Source: Faecalispora anaeroviscerum (lineage in GTDB: Bacteria > Bacillota > Clostridia > Oscillospirales > Acutalibacteraceae). Taken from it: a stretch of 64,000 bases of DNA. Location of the stretch: positions 2,728,001 through 2,792,000 of the forward strand of contig NZ_CANOOQ010000001.1 in assembly GCF_947568225.1 (NCBI RefSeq), read 5' to 3'. The notes beneath the pieces were generated by a model. The model did no database searches. It saw nothing but the letters and a program-made list of their open reading frames with translations, and had not been told where the DNA came from. This document shows positions 34,533-42,735 of the stretch, in pieces. The position numbers and the translations under genes are program-made. Positions within the stretch are counted from its first letter, which is position 1; each line of letters starts with the position of its first letter.

Positions 34533-35259
34533 AAAATATGTGTATCCCTACAGTCTAAACGAAGCCAAGCGAAACGGTGAAATGGAACAGTACCAAGAAT
34601 CTCTACGAGAAAATAACCGCTGTGCTGACTTTATTGAGGACACGATCAATGCCAATTTTGACGGTTACCACTTAGGTCACGATGTTGCAAAAATGGTGAT
34701 TGCAGAGTTTGGCTATGACAGAGTGAACTTCGTCCTTGCAAATACCCTGCAAGAGCTGTCCCACGATGGCAGATTTTCGAGGGATAACAAGGAGTGGGCA
34801 AAGAGTATCTATATCCCCGAAAATAAAATTAACGGTATGAATGCCAATGCCGAGTTCCGTGTGGACAGCCATCCCGCTGTCCTTGACGGCTTTGTAAACC
34901 AAGCGAGAAAGGAATATCAGAGTCTCAATCTATGGAATTACACCCACTGCAACGACAAAACCCATCTTAACTACACAGGCAGAGTGATGGTACTCAATCC
35001 TACCTGCTTAAAAGACGATTACAAGACACCTCGTGATCAGCTTGTTTTATGTGAAGGTGGTTTTGGCTGCAGTCCAACGGCCAGCGGCAGAAAGGTGTTC
35101 GGCAGATTTCTTTCAGACGGAGAAAAATGCCAGTATGGCCGCAGTGACTATATCGGGGAGCTGAAAGCCGAGCTGCTCCCCGATTGGGCAAGAGAAAAAG
35201 TGCAGGAGATGACAAATCAACAGCAGTCCTCGCCTGTGATGGGAGGGATTGAAATGTAG
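34525..35259 (+). CDS. DUF3849 domain-containing protein
   Basis: 244 residues. DKKYVYPYSLNEAKRNGEMEQY and ANFDGYHLGHDVAKMVIAEFG with NTLQELSHDGRFSRDNKEWA are the DUF3849 signature; the second half (LNLWNYTHCNDKTHLNYTGR, VLCEGGFGCSPTASGRKVF) carries a conserved Cys/Gly motif. The family is restricted to Tn1549-like elements and of unknown function. It ends in SSPVMGGIEM, a member of the Met-rich tails, and encodes a GGGAGGG stretch within it. Confidence 0.85.
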   Translation: MDKKYVYPYSLNEAKRNGEMEQYQESLRENNRCADFIEDTINANFDGYHLGHDVAKMVIAEFGYDRVNFVLANTLQELSHDGRFSRDNKEWAKSIYIPENKINGMNANAEFRVDSHPAVLDGFVNQARKEYQSLNLWNYTHCNDKTHLNYTGRVMVLNPTCLKDDYKTPRDQLVLCEGGFGCSPTASGRKVFGRFLSDGEKCQYGRSDYIGELKAELLPDWAREKVQEMTNQQQSSPVMGGIEM

Positions 35260-35275
35260 TAGATTGGAGGAAATC

Positions 35276-35833
35276 ATGGAAAGTGTAAAACTCAAAAACA
35301 GCCTGATTTACTATTATGGCAGCCCCTCAGGGTATCTGAAGGATGGCACGGCGAATATTGATACCATGTTTCAGTGTGAAGAAATCTTAGCTTGGTGCAA
35401 AGATAAAAAGTATCAGCCTTGCTTTTCTGAGGGTATCTTTGAGAGTCTTGCGAGGAAGGAGGATGTATCACAGTTTATGAAAAATGAAGAATCCCTAAAG
35501 AATGTCCGAATCTGGCAATTAAAATCCGATTCGGATTTTTCTATGCGCTTTATCTCCTTTGATGAATTTGAGAAGCAGTTCGGGCAGCCGGACAAGAACA
35601 GTTATGAAGTGATCTTTGATGGCAGCTTGCCCACCAACAATCTTGATGCAATCTATGAGATTTGCAACATCAACCACCCCGATGGCTACAGGGGTCACTC
35701 TCTTTCCATGTCCGATGTAGTGGAGCTGTATGACGAAAACGGCAGTGAATTTCATTATGTGGATCGGTTTGGATTTAAAGAGATTGGCTTTGAAGCACAG
35801 GAGCAGTCCCCGCAATTTGATATGAAAATGTAG
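35276..35833 (+). CDS. YodL-like domain (DUF4316-type) ICE protein
   Basis: 185 residues from ATG 35276, after TTGGAGGAAATC. The C-terminal half, VRIWQLKSDSDFSMRFISFDE ... SYEVIFDG ... HPDGYRGHSLSMSDVVELYD ... YVDRFGFKEIGF, is a complete YodL-like domain. The first ~75 residues (NSLIYYYGSPSGYLKDGTAN...) are a separate unassigned module. Family proteins are common in ICEs and unstudied. The tail reads SPQFDMKM. Confidence 0.8.
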   Translation: MESVKLKNSLIYYYGSPSGYLKDGTANIDTMFQCEEILAWCKDKKYQPCFSEGIFESLARKEDVSQFMKNEESLKNVRIWQLKSDSDFSMRFISFDEFEKQFGQPDKNSYEVIFDGSLPTNNLDAIYEICNINHPDGYRGHSLSMSDVVELYDENGSEFHYVDRFGFKEIGFEAQEQSPQFDMKM

Positions 35834-35930
35834 CCGTAGTTTCTATGGTGTACATTTTCTATGGTGTTGCGGAGGTTAAGAAAAAAATGCAGTATCCACA
35901 AAACGATTTCAAAAAACAGGAGGAAAACAG

Positions 35931-36254
35931 ATGAAGCAGAACGATGCTTTGGCTCTTGATGTAAGAGTCAATCCCGCCCAAAGCGGTGACAAGGTAAAGG
36001 CTTATGCCTCGGTGAATATCGGCGGTGCCTTTGCAATCAAGAACATTCGTATTATCGAGGGCAGCAAAGGGCTTTTTGTGGCTATGCCCAGCGTGAAAAA
36101 CCATAAGGGAGAATATGACGATATTTTCTTCCCCATCACCAAGGAAAGCCGAAAAGCCTTTAACGATGCAGTTTTAACTGCCTATGAGCAATCGATGGAA
36201 ATGGCAAAGAGCCATGAACAGGAGCAGAAAACCGAACCCGAAATGTCCATGTAA
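35931..36254 (+). CDS. SpoVG family protein
   Basis: 107 residues, ATG after AGGAGGAAAACAG. The core ALDVRVNPAQSGDKVKAYASV, AFAIKNIRIIEGSKGLFVAMPS and IFFPITKESRKAFNDAVLTAY is SpoVG, a small nucleic-acid-binding protein known from sporulation and virulence control. ICE-borne copies are common. A Q/E-rich linker and MSM (EPEMSM) are added after the domain; chromosomal SpoVG proteins have no such tail as far as I recall. Confidence 0.88.
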   Translation: MKQNDALALDVRVNPAQSGDKVKAYASVNIGGAFAIKNIRIIEGSKGLFVAMPSVKNHKGEYDDIFFPITKESRKAFNDAVLTAYEQSMEMAKSHEQEQKTEPEMSM

Positions 36255-36292
36255 ACCTATAAACCAAATAAAATTATTGGAGGAAAAATACT

Positions 36293-36565
36293 ATGAAAAC
36301 CATTAAAAACATGATCGCTAAGGCTAAGAATGCAGTGAACAATGCAGCCGTTAAGGCAACCACCTTTCTTATGGTTCAGAAGAATAAAATGCGTCTTGCG
36401 GTGGCGAACAACAGCGGTGAAAATTATGTCGATAGTGCCGTAAAAATTCTAATTGCTGTGGTTTTGGGCGGCCTGCTCCTTGCCGGTCTTTACGCTTTGT
36501 TCGGAGATGTGGTTATGCCTACGCTAAAAACCAAAATTCAGGAAATGTTCAACTACGCAGGTTAA
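36293..36565 (+). CDS. Candidate major pilin (Maff2/DUF6133-like small membrane protein)
   Basis: 90 residues. A basic, Ala/Lys-rich leader ends in NNSG-ENYVD, followed by one hydrophobic helix (about 48-69) and a short polar tail. Gly42-Glu43 with Asp at +5 resembles the prepilin-peptidase site G|xxxxE of type IV/Flp pilins, and the same G-E-x-Y-x-D pattern recurs in the DUF4320 pseudopilin of this operon. It directly precedes the SLH gene and peptidase. Databases name such ICE proteins Maff2 or DUF6133; the role as pilin is my inference. The leader is long for Flp pilins. Confidence 0.6.
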   Translation: MKTIKNMIAKAKNAVNNAAVKATTFLMVQKNKMRLAVANNSGENYVDSAVKILIAVVLGGLLLAGLYALFGDVVMPTLKTKIQEMFNYAG

Positions 36566-36578
36566 GGGGGATTAGAGT

Positions 36579-39500
36579 ATGAGAGAAAAGCTGAAAAAGA
36601 GCGCCTCTCTGCTCATTATCCTTTGCCTTGTTCTCTCTGTATTCGGGGGCAGCGCCTATGCTGCCCACCGATACTTTGAGGATGCCAAAGGACACTGGGC
36701 GGAAGATGCGATCAAAACACTCACCGAGCAGGGTGCAATTGCAGGATTTCCCGATGGGCTTGTTCATCCCGATGAAATTATCACAAGAGCAGAGTTTGCT
36801 ACTTTGCTTGCAAGAACGATGACCGATACCGTTAAAGCAGACGCAAATACCGCTGCGTTTACCGATATTGGCGGTCACTGGGCAGAGCAAAGCATCCACT
36901 ATTTGGTGCAGCAGAAAATTATCGACACCGATGATTATGAAAATAAGCTGTTTTCACCCAACGAGCCAATAACTCGTTTAGAAATGGTAAAAATGCTTGT
37001 TCGTGCCTTGGGCGATAACTGCCATAGCAAGGACTGCATTTGTGACCTTGATTTTACTGACATCAGTCTCCTTGAAAAAGAGGATAGGATGTATCTTTGC
37101 ATTGGCGAAAAATATTTCATTATCAAGGGCTACCCCGACAAAACAGCCAAGCCAAACGATAACGCTACCCGTGGCGAAGCCTTTGAAATGCTTGTGAAAG
37201 AGGAAGAAGCCAAGGATAAAATAGAGCAGGAAAAGCCGCCTGTGATCAAGCCGGATGAAAAGCCTTCCGGTGGTGGTGGAAATGGCGGTGGCGGTTCGTC
37301 CTATGTCCCAGCTCCGCAGTTTAGCTTTACACTTCCCAAAAACAGCTATGTAGGCGAGGAAGTAAAGATTTCGCCCCAAGCCAAATATGTAAGCTCGGTT
37401 TCATGGAGCATCACCAAGGACGAAATTCCAGTGGAGCTGTCCTCCGTCTTTGAGGGCGAACTCAATAAGGATGGCGGTACACTGAAAGCAAAGAAAGTCG
37501 GTAAATATACCATTACCGCTACTGCTAAAAACAGCCGTGGCAGAGAGGGCACTCATAGCCAAACGGTGACGGTATATCCCGTAATTACAATGGATTTTAC
37601 TCTGCCTAAAACCGCACACACCGACACAACAATTCCTGTAGAATTGAAAATCCAAAACCTTGGTCAGAACACTGTGGTATGGTCGCTGACACAGGACGGA
37701 AAGGCACTTGAGCTTGAAAAAGCCATCGCCGGTGAGCTTACCCATGCAGGCGGAACAATTCAGTTTAAGGAAAAAGGCAGTTATGTATTAACCGCCAAAA
37801 TTACAGATGAAATCGGCAAGGAAACCACTGTTTCCAAAAACATTGACATCTATCCCGTAGCCGAAATTAAGCTGACACTGCCTACAATTTCCCACACCGA
37901 TAAAGCAGTCACCTTACAGACAGAGAGCAAAAATACAGAGGATTTGACAGCAGCTTGGACACTGACCAAGAATGGTGTGCCTGCGGAGTTACAAAGCCAA
38001 ATTGAGGGCGATGTGAGCCTCTCAGACAGCACCATTCGTTTTAAGGAAAAAGGAGTCTATCAACTTATAGTAGCCCTAACGGATAAAACTGGTAGAACCT
38101 TTACTGATACTGCAAAAATCACCATCTACCCTGTGGGTGCTGTAGGCTTCTATATTCCGAGCATTCTCCACACTGATGATACTGTAAAGGTGGAAACCAC
38201 CCTTGCAGAAATCGGAGAGAAAATTGCCACTTGGACTGCCACTAAAAACGGCAAGGAAATTCCTCTATCTGATGCCATCACAGGAACACTTACCAATGAG
38301 GGTGGCAATATCCGTTTCAAGGATAAGGGCGAATATATCCTCAAATGCTCATTTACCGATGACGGTGGCAGAGCCTATTCCTATGAGCAAGCAGCAAAGG
38401 TCTATCCCGTTCCCACTGTTACCTATACACAGCCAAAGCTCATTCATACCGATACCAAGGTAGCCATCAATACCACAGGCACAGACTTGGACGGACTTAG
38501 CTTGGAGTGGCTTGTAGACAACAGCTTCGGTTATCAAGACTGGGACACCTTTGTTACAGGAAATCTTAATAACGAGGGTGGAAATATTTACTTTAAGCGA
38601 GCAGGAATTTATGAGCTTGTGGCAAGAACCACCGATGAAACAGGCAGAGTATTCCTCTTTGAGCCTAAGAACAAAACCGAGGTGCTGCCGGTGCTGACCC
38701 TTGGCTTCGAACTCCCCGAGGTTGCCTACACCGATACCCAAATCGACATTCGAACCAGTGGTCACAACAATACTCTGCCAATGGAGTGGTCACTTACTAA
38801 GAACGGAAAGAGCATCGCAATATCCTCCGCTACTGATGGGGAGCTTAATAAGTTAGGTGGAAAGGTGCGTTTTACCTCTCACGGTGAATATGTCCTGACC
38901 GCCAAGATGGTGGATCTTCTTGGCAGAAGCTATTCCCACAGCGAAAGCATCACCATTATGCCTATCGTAGATTTTGCTTTTACAATGCCCACAACAGTGC
39001 ATTACGGCAAGTCTTTCGAGGTTGCAATCAGCAAATCTCAACATACAGAACAAGCAAATGCGGTATGGACTTTAAGCAAGAATGGTGAATCCTGCTCCTA
39101 TGTTGGCGAGCTTTCCAAGAATGGAGGAACAATCGCAATCAATGACATTGGTGAATTTACGCTGACTGCGGTTGTCACCGATATCTTGGGCAGAGAGTGC
39201 CGTTATTCCCAGAGCATCACGCTGACCAACACCCTGCCGGTAATCAGTGAAGTTAACGCAGTACCGACAAGAACAGTAAAAGACGGCAAATTCCTTGTAA
39301 AGATTTCTGCCAATGCTACCGATGCAGACGGCGATACCACCACATTGGAATGGCAAGGCAGAACCGAGGGCGATTACTATGCTGTTGGTACGCACACAAT
39401 CAAGGTACGAGCAAAGGACAGCACAGGAGCCTATGGTGAATGGATAAACAAAACCTTTGAGGTGATCAATGCCGCACCTACCATCAGCGCGTTTACCGCA

Positions 39501-40520
39501 TCCCCGACAAGAACAGTAAAAGACGGCAAATTCCTTGTAAACATTACTGCTGTTGCCACCGATTCAGACGGTGATGATGCTACATTAGAATGGCAAGGCA
39601 GAACCGAGGGCGATTACTATGCTGTTGGTACGCACACCATTAAGGTACGTGCAAATGATATTGCCGGAGCATATTCCCAATGGATAGAAAAGAGCTTTAC
39701 TGTTGTGAGCAATAATCCTACTGTAACACTCACAGCAACACCTACCCGTACTGTAAAAAACGGTAAGTTCCTTGTGAATATCTCTACTACAAGCAATGAT
39801 GCTGATGGAGATGCTATTACCTTGGAATGGGAAAACAAAGCAGCCGACAACTATTATGCGGTTGGAACCCATACCATTCGTGTCCGTGCCAAGGACAGCA
39901 CAGGAGCTTATTCCGAATGGGTAAGCAAAACATTTACTGTGGCAAACTCTGCACCCACTCGCCCTGTGATTACAAGGACACCAAACGGCAATAGTGTAAC
40001 ACCGGGAACAGCGGTAACCATTACCGCCAGCAGCACTGATCCAGACGGCGATGCCATCACCTATGTGTGGGAAAATCGCCCAGCAGAAAGTTATGTCTAT
40101 CCTCTTGGAAAAAATGTGGTTCGGGTAAAAGCAGTGGACAGCACGGGAGCAGAGTCTCCTTGGGCAGCCATCGTGTTCTTTGTGGCTGACGGAAATGGCA
40201 GTGGTGGTATGACATTGACAGGACCCGACTCTACGATTTTGGAGAACGGTATTGAGGGTGCAACCATCACCAAATACACCTTTACTGTTCCGCCGGTCAG
40301 TGGACACAACGGCAATGATTACGGTCGAGTGCGTGGATACAATGTGCTGACCAAGCAGTGGGATCAGCTTGACTACGGCACCACTTCAAACGGCATTACC
40401 TTTGAAAAGAGCCTCAACAGTGGTTTGTATTCCAAGCTTGAGTTCTATTATTTTACAAATCACAATTGCATGTATGGGAAATCAAACATCACCTACAGCG
40501 TAGAGTATTTCTTTGAGTAA
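36579..40520 (+). CDS. Large S-layer-homology surface protein with Ig-like and PKD-like repeats
   Basis: 1313 residues. Signal peptide (about 1-28, ending AYA), three SLH domains (about 29-215; YFEDAKGHWAEDAIKTL, FTDIGGHWAEQSIHYLV and a divergent third), a Gly-rich linker (about 228-243), seven Ig-like repeats of about 90 residues (245-885; each with F-x-LP near the start, W-S/T-L-T-K-N-G and a YPV end), four PKD/cadherin-like repeats (about 888-1205; PTRTVKDGKFLV, DADGD, YYAVGTHTIKVRAKD), and a ~105-residue tail. SLH domains bind pyruvylated cell-wall polymer, so it is wall-anchored. It sits between the candidate pilin and the prepilin peptidase, with no gap, and may be an adhesin or a pilus scaffold. 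Confidence 0.85.
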   Translation: MREKLKKSASLLIILCLVLSVFGGSAYAAHRYFEDAKGHWAEDAIKTLTEQGAIAGFPDGLVHPDEIITRAEFATLLARTMTDTVKADANTAAFTDIGGHWAEQSIHYLVQQKIIDTDDYENKLFSPNEPITRLEMVKMLVRALGDNCHSKDCICDLDFTDISLLEKEDRMYLCIGEKYFIIKGYPDKTAKPNDNATRGEAFEMLVKEEEAKDKIEQEKPPVIKPDEKPSGGGGNGGGGSSYVPAPQFSFTLPKNSYVGEEVKISPQAKYVSSVSWSITKDEIPVELSSVFEGELNKDGGTLKAKKVGKYTITATAKNSRGREGTHSQTVTVYPVITMDFTLPKTAHTDTTIPVELKIQNLGQNTVVWSLTQDGKALELEKAIAGELTHAGGTIQFKEKGSYVLTAKITDEIGKETTVSKNIDIYPVAEIKLTLPTISHTDKAVTLQTESKNTEDLTAAWTLTKNGVPAELQSQIEGDVSLSDSTIRFKEKGVYQLIVALTDKTGRTFTDTAKITIYPVGAVGFYIPSILHTDDTVKVETTLAEIGEKIATWTATKNGKEIPLSDAITGTLTNEGGNIRFKDKGEYILKCSFTDDGGRAYSYEQAAKVYPVPTVTYTQPKLIHTDTKVAINTTGTDLDGLSLEWLVDNSFGYQDWDTFVTGNLNNEGGNIYFKRAGIYELVARTTDETGRVFLFEPKNKTEVLPVLTLGFELPEVAYTDTQIDIRTSGHNNTLPMEWSLTKNGKSIAISSATDGELNKLGGKVRFTSHGEYVLTAKMVDLLGRSYSHSESITIMPIVDFAFTMPTTVHYGKSFEVAISKSQHTEQANAVWTLSKNGESCSYVGELSKNGGTIAINDIGEFTLTAVVTDILGRECRYSQSITLTNTLPVISEVNAVPTRTVKDGKFLVKISANATDADGDTTTLEWQGRTEGDYYAVGTHTIKVRAKDSTGAYGEWINKTFEVINAAPTISAFTASPTRTVKDGKFLVNITAVATDSDGDDATLEWQGRTEGDYYAVGTHTIKVRANDIAGAYSQWIEKSFTVVSNNPTVTLTATPTRTVKNGKFLVNISTTSNDADGDAITLEWENKAADNYYAVGTHTIRVRAKDSTGAYSEWVSKTFTVANSAPTRPVITRTPNGNSVTPGTAVTITASSTDPDGDAITYVWENRPAESYVYPLGKNVVRVKAVDSTGAESPWAAIVFFVADGNGSGGMTLTGPDSTILENGIEGATITKYTFTVPPVSGHNGNDYGRVRGYNVLTKQWDQLDYGTTSNGITFEKSLNSGLYSKLEFYYFTNHNCMYGKSNITYSVEYFFE
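39266..39640 (+). repeat. Near-identical DNA repeats within the SLH gene
   Basis: Two segments about 240 bases apart, near 39266 and 39505 (ACAAGAACAGTAAAAGACGG) and again near 39348 and 39588 (TGGCAAGGCAGAACCGAGGG), are nearly identical at DNA level, while the third PKD copy (from 39745) has diverged. This indicates recent duplication of one PKD-like unit. Confidence 0.8.
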
Positions 40521-40964
40521 ATGCCTATGTCCAGTGTCGTTATTCAAGCTATTTTGTTCACAGCATTACTCATTTATGCCGCCGTAAAAGATGTACAGAC
40601 AAGAGAAATATCCCCATACCTTTGCATAGGAATTGCCTGTTTAAGCCTACTTGATTTTTATCCCGAAAATCTTTTAGGGCTTGGCATCCCCGTTATTCTA
40701 TGGGTGTGTGCTACATGGATTTGCCCGGAACAGCTTGGCGGAGGCGATATTAAGCTGACTACTGTCGTAAGTGTTCTAATCGGTTTTACTGCTACTGCTT
40801 ACGGAATCATCATCGCATTTACCTTAGAGCTGCTGATATTTCAACAAATCAAAAGGAAACTGACAAAGCAAGGGGCATGGAACTACGCCATGCCTCTTGC
40901 TCCTTTTTTAGCCGTAGGATTTTTAACCACATATTTTATGAAATTAGGAGGACTAACCATATGA
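40521..40964 (+). CDS. Prepilin peptidase (A24A, TadV/CpaA-like)
   Basis: 147 residues, about five membrane helices. The two catalytic aspartates of A24 aspartic peptidases are visible: KDVQTREI (Asp about residue 24) and GGGDIKL (Asp about 76). It lacks the N-terminal methyltransferase domain of PilD, as is usual for TadV/CpaA. Its start codon abuts the SLH stop. It should cleave the prepilins of this operon at the inner face of the membrane. Confidence 0.88.
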   Translation: MPMSSVVIQAILFTALLIYAAVKDVQTREISPYLCIGIACLSLLDFYPENLLGLGIPVILWVCATWICPEQLGGGDIKLTTVVSVLIGFTATAYGIIIAFTLELLIFQQIKRKLTKQGAWNYAMPLAPFLAVGFLTTYFMKLGGLTI

Positions 40965-41092
40965 GAAAAATTAAGAACAAAAAGAGCATCGTGGCACTTT
41001 GTGTCATCGTTCCTATTGCCACAGCACTTGCCTTTGTGCCGAAAATCGTGGCTGAATGCAAGAAAAGAAAGTATACATCTACATCGTTTTAA
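40961..41092 (+). CDS. Small single-helix membrane protein of the Tad operon
   Basis: 43 residues from ATG 40961, eight bases after AGGAGG and overlapping the peptidase stop (ATGA). MRKIKNKKSIVALCVI... gives one hydrophobic helix (about 9-28) between basic ends. Overlap, ribosome site and position argue that it is real. The function is unknown; it could be an assembly cofactor or minor subunit. Confidence 0.55.
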   Translation: MRKIKNKKSIVALCVIVPIATALAFVPKIVAECKKRKYTSTSF

Positions 41093-41104
41093 GGGAGGTT
41101 TGTA

Positions 41105-41929
41105 ATGATGAAATTTATGAAAAACAGAACCGTAGTGGGAATACTTTGCATTGCCTTGTCCCTGCTTATTTGCTTTGGAATTACACCGCTTTTCAATCAG
41201 AGCATCAGTCAAAAGGTGGAGATTGTCCGTGTGGCAAAGGAAATTAAGACAGGCGATGAAATCACAAAGGATATGGTACAAACCGTAGAGGTTGGAGCAT
41301 ATAACCTGCCCGAAAATATTATCAAGACCAAAGAAACTGTGATTGGCGCATTCGCAACCGCAGATTTTGCTGTGGGTGACTATATCCTAAACACCAAGGT
41401 GTCGCAGACTCCTGCTTATGAAAATGCCTATCTCTACAATCTTGATGGCACAAAGCAAGCAATTTCGCTCACCCTTAAAACCTTTGCAGGTGGTCTTTCC
41501 GGCAAGCTACAGTCGGGTGATATTGTCTCTGTCATTGCTGCCGATTTCAGAGAGCAAGGGTTGACGGTCATTCCTCCCGAGCTTAAATATGTGGAGGTAA
41601 TCTCTGTGACCGCACCCAGTGGCTATGATGCCAACACAGGCGAACAGACTACTGGCGAAGATGAGCGAGAATTGCCCTCTACTGTGACGCTTCTTGTCAC
41701 TCCTGAACAGGGCAATATCCTTGCTGAATTGGAAGCCGAGGGCAAGAGCCATTTGTCCCTTGTGTTCCGTGGTGATAATGAAAAGGCACAGCAGTTTATT
41801 GCAATTCAAGAGGAAGTGATTAATAAGTTGCATCACCCTGAAATCTCAGCAGAATCAAGTGTATCGCAGGATGAGAACCAGCCTGCTCCGGAGACAAATG
41901 TGCAGACTGGAGAAAGCGAGGGTGAATAA
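41105..41929 (+). CDS. CpaB/RcpC-like pilus assembly protein (SAF domain)
   Basis: 274 residues; ATG 41105 after GGGAGG. One N-terminal helix (about 8-28), then a SAF domain (VRVAKEIKTGDEITKDMVQTVEV through GDYILNTKVS) and the RcpC C-terminal region (LSGKLQSGDIVSVIAAD, STVTLLVTPEQGNILAELEAEG). CpaB/RcpC proteins are extracytoplasmic parts of Tad systems, usually tied to the secretin in Gram-negatives and found without one in Gram-positives. The acidic C-terminal 30 residues are low complexity. Ends in a TAATG overlap with the next gene. Confidence 0.82.
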   Translation: MMKFMKNRTVVGILCIALSLLICFGITPLFNQSISQKVEIVRVAKEIKTGDEITKDMVQTVEVGAYNLPENIIKTKETVIGAFATADFAVGDYILNTKVSQTPAYENAYLYNLDGTKQAISLTLKTFAGGLSGKLQSGDIVSVIAADFREQGLTVIPPELKYVEVISVTAPSGYDANTGEQTTGEDERELPSTVTLLVTPEQGNILAELEAEGKSHLSLVFRGDNEKAQQFIAIQEEVINKLHHPEISAESSVSQDENQPAPETNVQTGESEGE

Positions 41930-42735
41930 TGAATTTTATGAAAAACAGCGTATTTAAGAAAACAGATAAGGCAGAACAACCCAAGGAACAGGTTTTGCAT
42001 GGCGGTGTCCTTGCTGTTTGGGGCAGTCCCGGCAGTGGCAAAACCACTGTGGCAGCCAAGCTTGCCAAGCATCTTGCTGACAAGCGAAAAAATGTGGTCT
42101 TGCTTTTGTGCGATATGACAGCACCCATGCTTCCTTGCATCTGTCCACCCTCGGATTTGGAATGTGAGAAGTCCTTGGGCAGTATTCTTGCCGCCCCTCA
42201 TGTCAATGAATCCTTGGTGAAATACCATATGATTACCCACAAAAAGATGGATCATTTGACTATCTTGGGAATGCTGAAGGGTGAGAACGAATATAGCTAC
42301 ACCCCATTCGGAGAAACGCAGGCAAGAGAGCTGATTGAGTCTCTTCGCAAAATTGCACCATTTATCATCATTGACTGTGGCAGCTATATTGCCAATGATG
42401 TGCTGTCCGCAGTGGCACTTCTCGAAAGCGATGCGGTACTTCGTCTTGCAAACTGTGACCTAAAATCGGTCAGCTATCTGTCCAGTCAGCTTTCCACCTT
42501 GCAAAGTGCGGGCCTTGACTTTGAAAAGCAGTATAAATGTGCCGCCAATATCAAAAGCAATCATGGCATAGAGCATATGGGCGGTGCTATGGGAAGCCTT
42601 AGCTTCAAGCTCCCACATTCTGAAGAACTGGAACAGCAGTACCTTGAGGGCAATCTCTTTTCAGATTTAACCCTAAAAGATAGCAGAGATTTCCGCCGTG
42701 AGCTTGAAAAAATTGTAAAGGAGGTATTCGGCTAA
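41929..42735 (+). CDS. TadZ/CpaE-like MinD-family ATPase
   Basis: 268 residues. Walker A GSPGSGKTTVAAKLAKHLA (about residues 32-50) in a P-loop unlike canonical ParA deviant boxes, followed by LLLCDMTAP and FIIIDCGSY (Walker B, about 144-152). It corresponds to TadZ/CpaE, which places the pilus machine in the cell. There is no receiver domain. Both neighbours overlap it by one base, so the block is one translation unit. Confidence 0.75.
   Translation: MNFMKNSVFKKTDKAEQPKEQVLHGGVLAVWGSPGSGKTTVAAKLAKHLADKRKNVVLLLCDMTAPMLPCICPPSDLECEKSLGSILAAPHVNESLVKYHMITHKKMDHLTILGMLKGENEYSYTPFGETQARELIESLRKIAPFIIIDCGSYIANDVLSAVALLESDAVLRLANCDLKSVSYLSSQLSTLQSAGLDFEKQYKCAANIKSNHGIEHMGGAMGSLSFKLPHSEELEQQYLEGNLFSDLTLKDSRDFRRELEKIVKEVFG

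Noticed and set aside
37312..39960. Repetitive block considered as CRISPR or satellite
   Set aside because: The repeats are coding (Ig-like and PKD-like domains of about 90 residues) with no short spacer pattern. No CRISPR array or cas gene was seen anywhere.
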